A stretch of 64,000 nt of DNA, from assembly GCA_024663395.1 (NCBI GenBank), contig JANFAH010000001.1, positions 6,510,001 through 6,574,000 of the forward strand. Direction: 5' to 3'. The notes under the pieces were generated by a model that did not search any database, was not told where the DNA came from, and was given only the letters and a program-made list of their open reading frames with translations. Origin of the DNA: Pisolithus tinctorius (lineage: Eukaryota; Basidiomycota; Agaricomycetes; Boletales; Pisolithaceae). Made by a program: the position numbers and the translations under genes. Shown here one piece after another: positions 36,699-48,239 of this stretch (position 1 is the first letter of the stretch; each line of letters opens with the position of its first letter).

Positions 36699-36958
36699 GA
36701 CTACTGCAAGTTGAAGAAGTGGCAAGCAAGGATCATAGAAGCTCGCAAATTTTTGGCATCCTCGGCGCGTTGCTATTTGAAGGGGTGCGACTTACACAGC
36801 CACCATCTTATCAGGGGTCTCATTTCCTGATCGGGCGCCCTGATGACAACGCGGCTACCCCGGCACACCCATGAACGTGGCTTCACTTCATCAAAATGGC
36901 TTCTCATTCTAATCGCATGAGGTCACGGAGTTCCGTGGTCAGCAGTACAGCATGCCAG

Positions 36959-38420
36959 TTACCGGTAACCTGATAAATCCACTTCTGCGGGCATATTCCC
37001 TCCTAGTACTCCTGCTATCACATTTTGGGCCGCACGCACCGCCATAGCCCTCCGGGTCTCCAAGGTAGCACTTCCGATGTGCGGTAAAATGATGCATCTT
37101 CGTGGACAACATACCATGAAATCGCGATCAACGTTCATCTGAGCAAAATCCAGCTTACCTAGGTTCCTTGACCAGCGGATGGTCGAGTGTCACATTTGGC
37201 TCCCCTTCCACTACATCGAGACCAGCACCCCATATCCAGCCTTCTCGAAGTGCTCTGGCCAGCGCATCAGAATCGACCAGTGTTCCTCTACTCGCATTGA
37301 TGAGGATGCTCGTCCTCCTCATTTGCTTCAGAAAGTTCTCGTTGATGATATGATAGGTATCATGTCCACCGGGCGCCAATACGAAGATGAAGTCACTTTC
37401 GCGGGCAAGTTCGTCGATGTCTACTTTGGTTACCGATTGCAAGTTGTACCTCTTCGCTAATTCCGCATCGCGCTCGTGATTTGTTGGTGACGATGGATTG
37501 GACGAATACAAGCAGTGAGTGATCCCAAATGAGACAAGCCGTGCCAAGGTCGCCTGGGCGATCCGACCGAAGCCAAGGAAGCCGGCTTTTCGTGCCGGAG
37601 AAGAGGCCATCGTACTTAGCTGAGGACCACACAGCGCAAAAGGTGACCACGGGTGGTTTGGCCACTAAAAAGACCCTCAACCATCCGGTGACCAGATACT
37701 GATGGATCACCTACTTGTCCATCTTTCGCGACCGCCATCGCTATTCCAGCATTGCGACTTGTCATCAGTGCGAGCATCACGGACAGATCGGCAACTGAAC
37801 GGATGGGAACCGATGATGTATAAACAGCTATTGATCAAGAGATCTTTGACTTGCCTGCATCAGTGAGGACGTCGGGGGTATACCCCACCCTCAGCCCTCT
37901 CTGAGCCGCAGCTCTGAGATCAATATGTTCTTGTGATAGAGGCAGAGACTCAAGCCAAGCGGCGATCCTGTTTGAACAACTTACCATACCCAACTGACAT
38001 TGTCGAAACAACTTTCAAGGAGGGACCGGCTGCCATACAGGAGGTGTAATGACACCGATAAGTGGAAGAAAAACGTAACACGATGACCAACTTTACCTCT
38101 GTCCAAGATTTCAGAGTCAACCTAAAATATGACATCAGGTTAACATCGTCTTGTAGGAGCATGAAGTATACTTTTTCTGTGAGCATGACAACTAGCCCAG
38201 TAGAGCCTGGAATGTTGCCTAGCAACCATGTCCGATCGCAGCTTCGGTCATCCGGCCAGACGACGAGCTAAGTGCCACACGAAGTGAGTTCAGCGCTATG
38301 AGGGGTGGAGTAATGTTTAATCCAACACACGTCCAGTTCAGGTGTTGCCTCCAAAAGAGACATCGCGTCAGGCCCAAGATTGCGGCAGACGACTACCTTG
38401 TGTTTCCTGTACGGCAGTTA
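36959..38420 (-). CDS. D-isomer 2-hydroxyacid dehydrogenase, glyoxylate/hydroxypyruvate reductase-like
   Basis: This multi-exon NAD(P)-dependent reductase has these segments in order: VVVCRNLGPDAMSLLEATPEL; DRTWLLGNIPGSTGLVVMLTEK; MAAGPSLKVVSTMSVGY; AAAQRGLRVGYTPDVLTD and VMLALMTSRNAGIAM; nucleotide-binding GFLGFGRIAQATL; FVLAPGG; NASRGTLVDSDAL (catalytic Arg); GAGLDVVEGEPN; and ILPHIGSATLETRRAMA (catalytic His). It ends GNMPAEVDLSGYR with the stop at 36,959. The true start is unresolved: a stop lies in frame just upstream of VVVCRN, so a short 5' exon in about 38,420-38,640 is likely. The enzyme would reduce glyoxylate or hydroxypyruvate in cytosol or peroxisomes. Confidence 0.82.
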
Positions 38421-38692
38421 GTTGCGGAGCACCATCAGAGGGGCGTGCAAATGACCCAGACTGAGACATGTCTGCGAAGTGTCGGGCTGACTGACAACCG
38501 TACGACCTGTGATGCAGGAGACTAAGTTGAAAGGGAATCCGGGATGTTGACACAGATACTCGAGCGGCCTTCCGTGATAAAACCGCTTCCACGACTGCTC
38601 TCATATCTCTCCGATATCTCCCAAGAGATGGCTGTACGAATACTTATAGCTGGTAATGATTATCCGTGCTACCTTCGTAGTACGTGGCTATA

Positions 38693-40270
38693 TTAGTCAG
38701 CAACAGCATTCTCCTCCATGTTGGCATCCTCGTCTTCAGTTTGTTCGACGCCAATACTCCCAGCAGGTCTCCAGACACCCCCGATCGTCGCCTTCCAAAG
38801 ACGGACACGCCCGTCGTTTCCGGCAGATGACAATACGGTCCTGCTCTCAGTCAGGATATCCCATCAATACCAGAAATAGATCAACGTACCCTGTTATGTT
38901 CCACTCGACTCGACCGACTGCCGATCTATTAGATATTGTAAGAAAAAGTGTGACAAGAAGGAATATAGAACATGCACCCACCTGTGGTTGTCGAAGTCGG
39001 CAGCAATACTAGCTGTCCACTTAGATCCCATACTGTCATCCTCCATGTCGCTATCCTCAGCCGGTTTGACTTTCCATATTCTCACATGACCATCCCGACT
39101 ACCCGTCGCTATAAGATGATACGATCGACCACACGATGGTGCCCATGCTACAGTGGTGACAGCGTATGGCGTTGGAGCGTCGCTCTCGCCCAGAACACCC
39201 GCAGTATTACCCTCTGCCAGTAGCTTGCCAGCCGGAGAAGGATCCAACGTTAACAGTGTCGTTGGACGACGGGACGGCGAGATTTGTATAATCTATACTC
39301 TACAATAAGAAAAGCAGAACGCGTCAAGTTGTGTCCACCTACTTTTATAGTGCCCGATATCCCGCTCCCTGCTGCTATCACCTCACCCCAATACCGCTCT
39401 TTGCACCATGAAATGCACCAGCCGCCATCTGCTTCCCTGTTACCCAACCCCCCTCGGCCCTGAGGTGGGGCTTGGGACTGTTGCAACGCTTGCGCAACAA
39501 GGGAAGCAGAGGCACCATCAAGAGTTGCGCTTGTATGAGTTGGCGTTCCAAACGCTACTGAGTGAGAGGAGGGTCGGGATGCTATTGGTAAGGAGGTGAC
39601 GTCTACTTCCTCTGATAATTGCCACGTAGCCAGCGACGACTGCTCCAAACACTCGTATATCCGAAGGTGATTGTCAGTTGAAATCGTCGCCTAGACGACT
39701 GTCAGATTTCGAGGACTAGAAAACAACCAGACACGCGCCAGCTTCAAACCAAAATGATGAGGCGCGAATTCCACGGCTCTCACTGTGCCACGGGCATCGA
39801 CCAAAACAGCCCTCTCAGACCATCTCGAGGACGACCCGCCACTGGCCTGCTGTGGAGCAGAGGATGTATTAGGCTGTAATTCAGTAGCCGCAGTGGACAT
39901 CATTTGTTCCCATATTTTTACGGTACGATCGAACGAGGCCGACGCGAGTATAGTCCCGAACTCTGGATGTGCCCAGCTCACTTTTGAGATGGCAGCATCG
40001 TGAGCCTGCGTTCTGTCAGTACACTTTCGTTCTCGAGAGGAAAGGACGCGTGTACCTTCCATTCATCCTCGACGCTCCAGGTTCCAGTGCTCTCGTCCAA
40101 CGACCAGACTTTGATTCTGCAACCCTGTTACGAAGGTAAAAGGATAGAATAACAGGAGAGACGTACTTCTGGTCAAGGCTACACGAGGCGAAGTGCAGAC
40201 CATAAAAATCATAAGATATATCTGTGAGCAGGTCGTCGTGCACGTTCTGTATGAGACCCGTCTGAATCAT
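38693..40270 (-). CDS. seh1: Nucleoporin Seh1 (WD40 repeat)
   Basis: A WD40 beta-propeller gene with short introns, ATG at 40,270 and stop at 38,693. It opens with VHDDLLTDISYDFYGLHFASC and SLDQK/IKVWSLDE, then AHDAAISKVSWAHPEFGTILASASFDRTVKIWE, AVEFAPHHFGLKLA/TISTDNHLRIYE, LAEGNTAGVLGE..VAWAPSCGRSYHLIATGSRDG, and ends VEWNITG..LSSAGNDGRVRLWK before an acidic tail (TEDEDANMEE). This succession is that of Seh1, a component of the Nup84/Nup107 complex of the nuclear pore and of the SEACIT/GATOR2 TORC1-regulating complex. It lies back to back with the Cia1 gene, 138 bases apart. Confidence 0.9.
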
Positions 40271-40408
40271 ATCGTTACTAGTAAGGTGGATGAACTGTTC
40301 CTAGATAGGAAGGCAGGGGCTTTGGAATTCAACTGAGACAAACAACTTTTTGATAACGCCGATAAAATACTACAGCAATTGATCTACAGCGATCAAAGGT
40401 CGATTCAA
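40271..40408. promoter_or_regulatory. Short divergent promoter, seh1 / cia1
   Basis: 138 bases separate the two start codons of two different WD40 genes. The middle is AT-rich (CTTTTTGATAACGCCGATAAAATAC). No clear TATA box was assigned. Confidence 0.55.
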
Positions 40409-41711
40409 ATGGACGTCGACCCCCAATTCAATCTCCAACTGGTGGTCTCGCTTCCAGGTGAGAGACATTCAGGTAAATGATAGGCGATGATCTTATATCC
40501 AGGCAGGTCACGAGGAGCGCGCGTGGCAAGTTGCCTGGAACCCAGCGAAACCGCTGCTTGCCTCATGCTCAGCAGACAAGACTGTTCGGCTGTATAGCTA
40601 CCAACGCAGTGGAGATGACCAGGCAACATCACCGTCCTTCTCTCATATCAGTACCATCTCGACAGCACATACTAAAACGGTTCGCAGTATCGCGTGGGCT
40701 CCTTCAGGCAAGACATTTGCAACCGGCTCGTTCGACTCTAACGTCGGGATATATGAGAAAAAGGAAGAATTGGATGACGAGAACGGTCTAGATGAATCCG
40801 AAGAATGGGAATGCGTGACGATGCTAGAAGGCCACGAAACGGAGTGCAAAAGCGTCGGGTATTCAGCCACGGGGACCCTACTGGCCAGCTGTAGCAGAGA
40901 CAAGACGGTCTGGATCTGGGAAGGCGAGTCACTCCGCACTTTATCCCACCTTTTCCCCCATATTCACGATCGCTGCAGTTCATCCCGACGCCGATTTCGA
41001 ATGCATGGGAGTGCTAATGGAACACAGCCAGGACGTCAAGTGCGTGGCCTGGCATCCCACGGAAGAGGTCTGGATGAAATTACGCGACATCCAATCCAAG
41101 CCTGACTTCTTGACTCCGGGGTAGATCCTTGCCTCGGCTTCTTACGATGACACAATCAAGTTCTACATCGACGATCCATCGGAAGATTGGTACTGCCTAT
41201 CGACGCTGACCGGCCACGAGGCAACAGTTTGGTCACTTGCATGGTCGCCCGACGGGAATTACTTGGCCTCGGCTTCCGACGATCTCTCGATCAGAATTTG
41301 GAAACGTGTGGATCAGTATAATTGGAAATTCGTACACCAGCTTAGAGGTCATGAGAGAAGCATCTACTCTGTCAGCTGGAATATTGGCAAGGGCACATCG
41401 TCCAAGAACATGGGGTGGCTAGCAAGTACCGGTGGGGATGGGAAGATAAACGTATGGGAGATATCGGTAAGTTGCTCGATTATTGATCAATTGCACCGCC
41501 GTTAGTTGATGCGCCTGTCAAGCAACCTTCCGAACAGGCCACGAAAGATACACTGTGTTCCAAGCTAATCGCTTCGATTTCATCTGCTCATGATGTCAGT
41601 GACGTCAATTCGGTGCAGTGGTGTCCCCGATCCGGGTTCGAAGATTTACTTGCAACCGCGGGGGATGATGGCTCCGTCAAAGTGTGGAGGGTTGTGCCTG
41701 CGAGTAGTTAA
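40409..41711 (+). CDS. cia1: Cytosolic iron-sulfur assembly protein Cia1 (CIAO1), WD40
   Basis: Five exons (40409-40457, 40507-40923, 40979-41067, 41125-41466, 41523-41711) encode 361 aa, the usual Cia1 length. Seven WD40 blades are visible: GHEERAWQVAWNPAKPLLASC, HTKTVRSIAWAPSGKTFATG, GHETECKSVGYSATGTLLASC, HSQDVKCVAWHPTEE/ILASASYDD, GHEATVWSLAWSPDGNYLAS, GHERSIYSVSWNIG..GWLAST, and HDVSDVNSVQWCP..LLATAGDDGSVKVW. Cia1 is part of the CIA targeting complex that hands Fe-S clusters to cytosolic and nuclear apoproteins. Intron 2 appears to use a GC donor (40,924, GAAG/GCGAGT) with a normal AG acceptor; the GT donor nearby would break the frame. Confidence 0.92.
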
Positions 41712-44700
41712 CGCCTTTTCGTGCTGTTGTAGAGGCAAGTCTTCCTTGGTGAAGATGGTAGCCATGACAGATACAACTGCCTAGAGTTTGTCGCTCGAGC
41801 GGCGACGCCGTCGTGACGGTCAGTAGAAGCGAAAAGCTCGAACATACACTGGCTGCCGAGTTAACGGTGGCAACACTGAACGCTGAGCCAGCATGATCAC
41901 CTAGTAGTTGCTGTGTGTATTAGATCTTTTAAATGGCAGCACATCGAAGTTTGTTCTTCCGTCGTTTTCTTTCTGCCATCTGTCACATTTTAAGTTTCGG
42001 ATCACGTAGTAGCAATGGCTGACGGCCGCGTTACTCAGTGACCACCGGGGGTAACCGCAGAGGTTCCCCGCTCCTACCACATACATAAAATTATGCATAG
42101 TACGCTCGTTTCGGGGAACGATGTACCAGCATCAACATGGTGGGAAAATCTACAAGATAAGGCGGGCGCCAATAGCCCGAACGTGCACGTAAGATGCCCG
42201 GAAACTAAGACGAAGCTCAGACACCAGCGATAATCCACGAGTCTGCTAACAACGGGTCTCAGCGGGGATGGAAAATGTTTAGCATTGATGCCACTCACCT
42301 CATCCAACGCCCACCCATTTAACGCGACCACTCGAATTGGAGGGAGATACTGTTCGCAAGGCACTTCCTTGTTCGCATAGAAAAAAATGACGGCGAGGGT
42401 ACTTAAAACCGGAGAATACGTTAGTAATAGAACGACCGCAAGAAAGCGAACATACAGGCGTTGCAAGGAGGTATAACTATCTAAAACCGGAGAATACGTT
42501 AGTAAAGCAAACATACAGGCGTCGCAAGGAGGTATACCTATCTCATGTCGTTTCCGTGTTGCAGATTTGAAGAGGTGGCACCGAGTGAGGAACAACAGCT
42601 CCTGGAGAGTGGTCGGCCAGGTATCTCAGTTCAGCGAGGTGTGCGTTTGGGGCTGTCGACGAGTGTTGCTCGGATGTCTTCAAGCCAGGTTGTGGCCTGT
42701 ATCATCACGAAGCCTAGAGCTGAACTGGACTCTCCCCAGTGCGTCCAGGAAGGTAAACTTCTAGGCGACGGGCAGGAGAGAGAGGTTATCCCCTTCTCCA
42801 CCTCCCCTTCCAACTGTTCATTTTTTGCCGGCTAAGACATTTCGACGTCGGCTGAGCGAAGGGGGACGTTCTGCGGGTGGCAAGATAGGCGGCGCTGGAC
42901 TCGTGATTGTGAAGGAGAGCTGAAAATTCAGCAGAGACTTGGAGTGTGGGCGTTCAAGGGTATCGACGAGGTTGGAAACTCGGCAGGTGTAAATAAATAA
43001 ATTTTTGGGGGGGACGGCAATGTAGTGGCGAAGTGTGGCATATTTGTGGTCAGGAAATTTGGTTGCTACGTCGCAGGATCTTCCACAGCCAGAGAAACAT
43101 GCGAATGACCGCCAGAGAAAAATTAATGAGTACTTCGCTCTCAGCGAGGGGGGGCCAGGGAAAAATATGTAGACGGGTTGATTGCATTGCCGCCGCCAAA
43201 AGACGTGTTTGTCTGTTTTATTCAATCAGCCGCTGACATTTGCGGAGTTCGAGCGAGAGTCAGCAGACTGGGACCCCACCACTTTTGCACCAGGCCAACT
43301 CCCACCAACATTTCTGACGCTCTTCGATGCACACCGCACCTCTTGCAACGGCAAGGAGGTGTTGGGATGTTCGGGCATAGTTTCGTGGAGACTTTGGGTT
43401 ACAGAAAAATGCGGACCCCAGAGATTCTTGGAAGCGTTATCGCACACCTTAAATCATCGGCCTACCTTTGACACAAAAATTCTGGTCGACCGTCTGCTGG
43501 TTTCTGCACACGACAGCGGCATGTCAGCTCCTTTAACATCAAGAGGGGGTCACCACAAGTTCGTCCAACTTCAAGGCGGCGTTCTTCATCACAAAATACC
43601 ACGGTGAAAAATTCCAGCAATTTCGCTGTGGCGTGTAGGCGGGTTTGGCTGGTCGCAGCACTCACTTGATGCATGTCAACGCACGCTAGCATCTTCAAGT
43701 TCTTGATCGGGTTCAAAATAGTAGCCAGAGGGGCTGGTTGAGGGTGGTCGCCAGTTTAGGAGTCCCACAGGTGCAGCATGACTATAGGTGAGTGTCTTGA
43801 TTCACTCAAACGCACTCCATTCATTGGGAGGCACTGTTTGACGAGGATATTGATGCAAGCTTAGTCGACGAACAGATTTCTTGTAGGGAGTTCCCCCTTG
43901 ACAAACTTGAGGCGAACAATGTCTTCGCGGTTTCATCATCGTTTACCACGCTGAGGCCTTGAAAAAAAAGGGGGACGTTGAAGCATTCGGGGACACACAA
44001 GTTGAGTCGCACTTTCAGTCTCATGATGGCGGTGAGCAACTTGCCTGCGGGTTTTGGCGCGCTGTGGCAGCAGCGTGACGTGACACGCCCCTTTTTCGCG
44101 TGACACGTCACGCAACATTCTCGCGATCGGGCTCACAGCGGGTTTGCGTTCGCAACAGGACTGCGAGGATGGGATAAAGTGTGTATAAGGATGGGTACTG
44201 CAATACAGGATGAAAATTGAGGACGAAGTGTTGCGGTGTAGCGGGTTTTTGGTCGAACAGGGGACCCAACGTTGTGTAAACCCACTACCCGCAGCACTCG
44301 GCACCCAGGCAGCCAAACCGCACCGTAGAACATCCTCCCTACGTTGCTGATATTGACAGTCAGAAACCCGTCGGCTGGCCACTGGAGACCTACGATATGA
44401 AGGAGGACTCCTATTTGGCTACCACCCGTCCTTCAGGGTAGTAATTCCCGACCGGCGGCGTGGTAGCCTGGTATGGTGTTGGATGTGGAGTGCATCTTCT
44501 GGAACGAAAGGAGCTTTATTCCAGCGCAATGGGTCTTGCTATCCATCAAGGGACGGAAGTGGGTCCAGTGACTGTCTCCTGATACGCGAAACGGTGCCGC
44601 GGAAGCAAATGTATGTGGAATGCAACAAATGTCAATGTGAATAAGCGCCGCGTTAGGTCCCCGTTTTTTTTTTCGACTTCTTTACCCTGGCCAGGTCGGT

Positions 44701-44875
44701 TACGGCCGCACGGACTATTCACTCAAGTTAAGGCTCGATCATTCCCTTTTCCTTTCTGCGCCATATTCCAGACCCCGCTGGGGTATTTAAACTTTAGGTT
44801 GCATTGCAATGGTATCTTTTCTTCTTCCTCATCCCTCCCTCTCCTCACCCGGCAAATTTTTTCCATTCAGACACC
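41712..44875. other. 3.2-kb gene-poor stretch
   Basis: ORFs on both strands (for example 42,595-42,074 minus and 43,182-43,607 plus) have no recognisable domain, strongly overlap each other and lack convincing splice structure. The only clear structure is the tandem duplication at 42,404-42,541. It may hold decayed transposon sequence, but I found no diagnostic motif. Confidence 0.5.
42404..42541. repeat. 78-base tandem duplication
   Basis: TAAAACCGGAGAATACGTTA starts at 42,404 and again at 42,482. The second copy lacks 18 internal bases. Both end in GCAAGGAGGTATAMCTATC. Confidence 0.85.
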
Positions 44876-45384
44876 ATGGATTGCGGAAGGCTTCCCAGCT
44901 ACAGGTCCTCATACTTGCTTAGATTCCACCCGTATGCGAGAGTCAAACCCTCTGCTCGGGAGAGAGTGATGGTGGGCTTGCACAATTTGTATATCTCACT
45001 AGTTGGGAATGCTGACATTGACTAGGCCGTGCAATACACCGACGACGGTAGCCTCTTATCCGACGAAGAACGCCTCATCACATCGTCTCAATCTGCTGTC
45101 TGGGACTCTGTGAGGTCCCGGTTGCTTTGTCGACTATTCTCGTGCTCATATCACTAGCTCCAGGTTCCCGCCGATGCAATCGCTCAGAACTTAAACGACG
45201 CTATCAACGACACAACCGCTGTCGATGAACCGCTGCGCAGGCTAAGCATATCTACTCTCGTAGTGGTGAGTACAGCTACTTCGGTCGCAGCATAAAAGAA
45301 AATTCATCACGAACTGTCCAGGAGTTGGCGCTGTTGATGGGTCGCAAGGCATCGTCTACCGTGACCCAGTGCACGAAAGGTTGA
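44876..45384 (+). CDS. Small four-exon gene, unknown function
   Basis: Four exons (44876-44965, 45026-45109, 45164-45265, 45322-45384) join in frame to 112 aa with three clean GT-AG introns of 54-60 bases. The ATG sits in a good context (ACACCATGG). A GTATTTAAAC box lies about 90 bases upstream, followed by a pyrimidine-rich leader (TCTTCTTCCTCATCC), a typical fungal promoter layout. The protein has a basic N-terminus (SYRSSYLLRFHPYARVK), an acidic region (YTDDGSLLSDEERLI) and a hydrophilic middle with a weak amphipathic helix (AIAQNLNDAIND). No signal peptide, membrane helix or known domain was seen. Individual ORFs are too short to stand out; the case rests on the splice pattern and the promoter. 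Confidence 0.55.
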
Positions 45385-45622
45385 ACCCATCTTTGAGCAG
45401 GGAGAACGAAAGTGCTCTCTACTATCTAGTACATCTTTGCGTCGGTGCTAACTACAATCTCTCTTCTGAATCTTCCCGCTATATCTAACAAAATGCAACC
45501 TTTCAGCCATTGTGTATAATAGTATATAGCCTCATCAAAATCGCTGCCTCAATAATATGAAAATGTCTTGCAACGTCTGCAGTCCTGGCTTGAAGGCTCT
45601 CCAACTATCAGTCTTCAAAATG

Positions 45623-46185
45623 ACACTCGACCAATGGAGATACATGTAAGGTTGCGCCGCGAAGGAGGTCAGAGAGACTGCTGGGAGGTCCGTGCCTTCG
45701 TGAAAGATGACTGACTAAATGGAAGGCAGATGCAGTGAACGGTTGCACTGACGAACAGGACTCAGGCCGTCGGCGGATCACATGAAAAGTCGGTTCCCCA
45801 GCTGACATGTTCGCTTGTTCGAGTTCCCCTTCTTGAGCAAACTCAGTAAAACACAACCTCTGCAACATTATCTGACGATACAGTGGCGCATGAATGACTG
45901 AATGCCACTCGACCATTGGAGATACATGTAAGGTTGCACCACGAAAAAGGTCAGAAGTCAGACTGCTGCGAAGGTCCGTGCGTTCGTGAAAGATGACTGA
46001 CTAAATATGCAGTGAACGTTTGCACTCACGAACAAAACTCAGGCCGTCGGCGGATCACAATGCAAAGTCGGTCCCCCAGCTGACGTGTTCGCCTGTTCAA
46101 GCTTCCCCTTCTTGAGCAAACTCAGTAAATCCCTTGGCTTCAAAACCCCTGCGACATACAGCGGTGCATGAATGACCCGAGGGCC
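45623..46185. repeat. Direct tandem repeat, 283-base period, two copies
   Basis: CACTCGACCAATGGAGATAC starts at 45,623 and its partner CACTCGACCATTGGAGATAC at 45,906. The similarity continues through AAAGATGACTGACTAAAT, CAGGCCGTCGGCGGATCACA and CCCCTTCTTGAGCAAACTCA in both. Copies differ by scattered substitutions and small indels, so the duplication is not recent. No gene is supported within it. Confidence 0.85.
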
Positions 46186-47993
46186 GTCAACGTGTGGGGT
46201 TTTCCTTGTGGGTCGGGTCTGCATGCGGTCTGTCACCTCTAACGTTGTCTACTGACTTCCCATCAAGGCTCATGGAGGTTTCGATACGATGGCTCCGCAC
46301 CACGTCGTCGAAGTGGGTCCAGGATGCTTAGGAGGTTGGTGTGGAATCCCTACCCAGTCTGTTGTCCGAATACCAGTCGCTAATCTGGCGAAGCGTCTCT
46401 TTCTTGATGGCATTTTTGCCACGTCGACCTTTGTCCTCGGGCAGCGACATTCCCCTACCTATGAGCTACTCATTCCATCACGGATTGGGAGAATTGCGCT
46501 TATAGCGTTCCATTGGATTGTCCGGAGAATCATCAAGTTTCCAAAAGCAAGGATGGATACAGTACTGGGCATTATTGGCATAATCAAAACAATTGTCCAC
46601 CTCCTATGCTGAGGTTAGGCGCACACGCTATAAATGCTGCGCATCCAAGGCTCCATCGCAGACCGCCACATAGCTCCGTCCTCACGACTCGTCATACGAC
46701 CGGTACCACGCATCCATATACGCCTACATGGCGCCTTCACTCCGCGAAATGATGTACCTGCCAAACAAGAGAAAGGGTCAGTGCCCGACGACGTTGAAAT
46801 GCGATCCAGCGAGATATGCCGACCATGCATGCAGGACCCCCGGTATCCAGCCCAGAATCCACAGGCAGATATTAATCCAAAAATCTGACACGAGTGACAT
46901 CAGTGCATCACGGACGGTGGTTGATGTCCGAGTTTTATAATGATACTCACCCGCCGTGCATCCTCGTTCTTCGGAACTGGGTTGTTAGCTTGGGTACCTT
47001 ACACACGAAGAAATGGTACACACTGAAGAAAACGGTGAGAGGGGGTATAAAGCTAATAAGTAGGGAAGGCCCGGGGTGAGAGTGAGTATCGACTCATGAT
47101 CGAACCATACGTACATGGCAAGGAAGTATAATAGAACGTCGTGTGTAGGTGATACAGTGGTTGGCATGTTTCAGAGGAAAACTTGTATACGGGGGCAACG
47201 CCATGACGAGTGCGGGGGAACATATAAAGCCAAATTAGACGCACTACGTCATGGGCCCATGGAGGACAACCCAGCGAAGTAGCGATGTTTTCTTTCCGCA
47301 GCCAGCATCTATCACATTCGACAATGCAGCTGGTGGGTATGGGTGTAACAGTCGGAGCATGACCTCATATTCTCCGCCAGACTCGAGTGTTCTTATTAAC
47401 CACTTAATTCAAGCCCCAGCTCCACATGCATGAGTCGACCCAACACCGCCACTTTCAGTCGAGTCACTCTGTAAATGGACCAGGCTGTGATCTAATTCTC
47501 ACAGCGATAGCGACCACCAGCGGGAGTTTCCCGAGCCATCCTCACGGGCTTAACAAGGCGGAGGAAAGACCACCAACCAGTTCCATCAGCCACTTTATCA
47601 AGCCAAATCTGCGTGGAAAACTGGCGCGACAATCACATTAACCTGATCAGACGGTAATTACCATAACACAGATGTACATAGTACCAAGCTCAAGCGAGAT
47701 ACTAGTACTCCCCGGCCGAGCGGCATTATTAGACGTGGGTGCAAAAAAAACACCGAGAGATTCTGGGGGACTGCATCAAATACCATAGTGTGAAAAGCAT
47801 ACGAAGCAAGGCTACAGAGACGACGGAGACATGCGAGGACATGAACGGGAGACGGCATGATAACGAAGAGTCGGGTCACGAGCCATTGCAAACAGAGCAG
47901 AGGTGCCTATTAATGGAAATTGAGCCACGGTCTCGTCCGCAAGATAAGACGAAAGAAACTGTCAGATACTGAGAGCGACACACACCTAGCATC
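46186..47993. other. Gene-poor stretch
   Basis: Short plus-strand ORFs (46,289-46,612 and 46,513-46,888) lack known domains or clear splice structure. No RNA gene or repeat was recognised. Confidence 0.45.
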
Positions 47994-48239
47994 CTAAGCG
48001 CACACGAGGTATGCTGACTTCTGCATGGTGAGAGGCTTGCAAAGATACGGATAGCAACATGGACCTCTCGTGCCGGCAGGCCAGTCGCATAAAGATCCGT
48101 AACCGCTGCACCCTTCGTCGTCGTCGCCGCCCAGAAGTGTCTGTTCGCTGAGTATACTGTTGCTTCCGGTGTCTATGACGGGAGAGGCCGCCACAAGGGC
48201 AGCAACGGATGCGAAGTACAGTATGGAGAGGAGTCGCAT
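47994..48239 (-). CDS. Small secreted cysteine-rich protein
   Basis: A single-exon 81-aa protein from ATG 48,239 to TAG 47,994. Residues 1-19 form a clear signal peptide (MRLLSILYFASVAALVAAS). The next part is acidic (LGGDDDEG), and the last 39 residues hold six cysteines in the order C-x6-C-x8-CC-x4-C-x12-C, with the adjacent CC typical of cystine-knot-like folds. It is likely secreted with three disulfides. No homologue is recognised, so an effector or other extracellular role is only a possibility. A decayed relative of its 5' half appears near 56,965-57,060, upstream of the right duplication unit. Confidence 0.72.
   Translation of the reverse strand: MRLLSILYFASVAALVAASPVIDTGSNSILSEQTLLGGDDDEGCSGYGSLCDWPAGTRGPCCYPYLCKPLTMQKSAYLVCA

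Noticed and set aside
42074..42595. 173-codon minus-strand ORF with hydrophobic stretches
   Set aside because: Part of it is just the translated 78-base tandem duplication (repeated LLTYSPVL); no family resemblance.
46289..46612. Possible gene of 107 codons in the gene-poor stretch
   Set aside because: No known domain, overlapping frames of similar length and no intron signals connecting it to neighbours.
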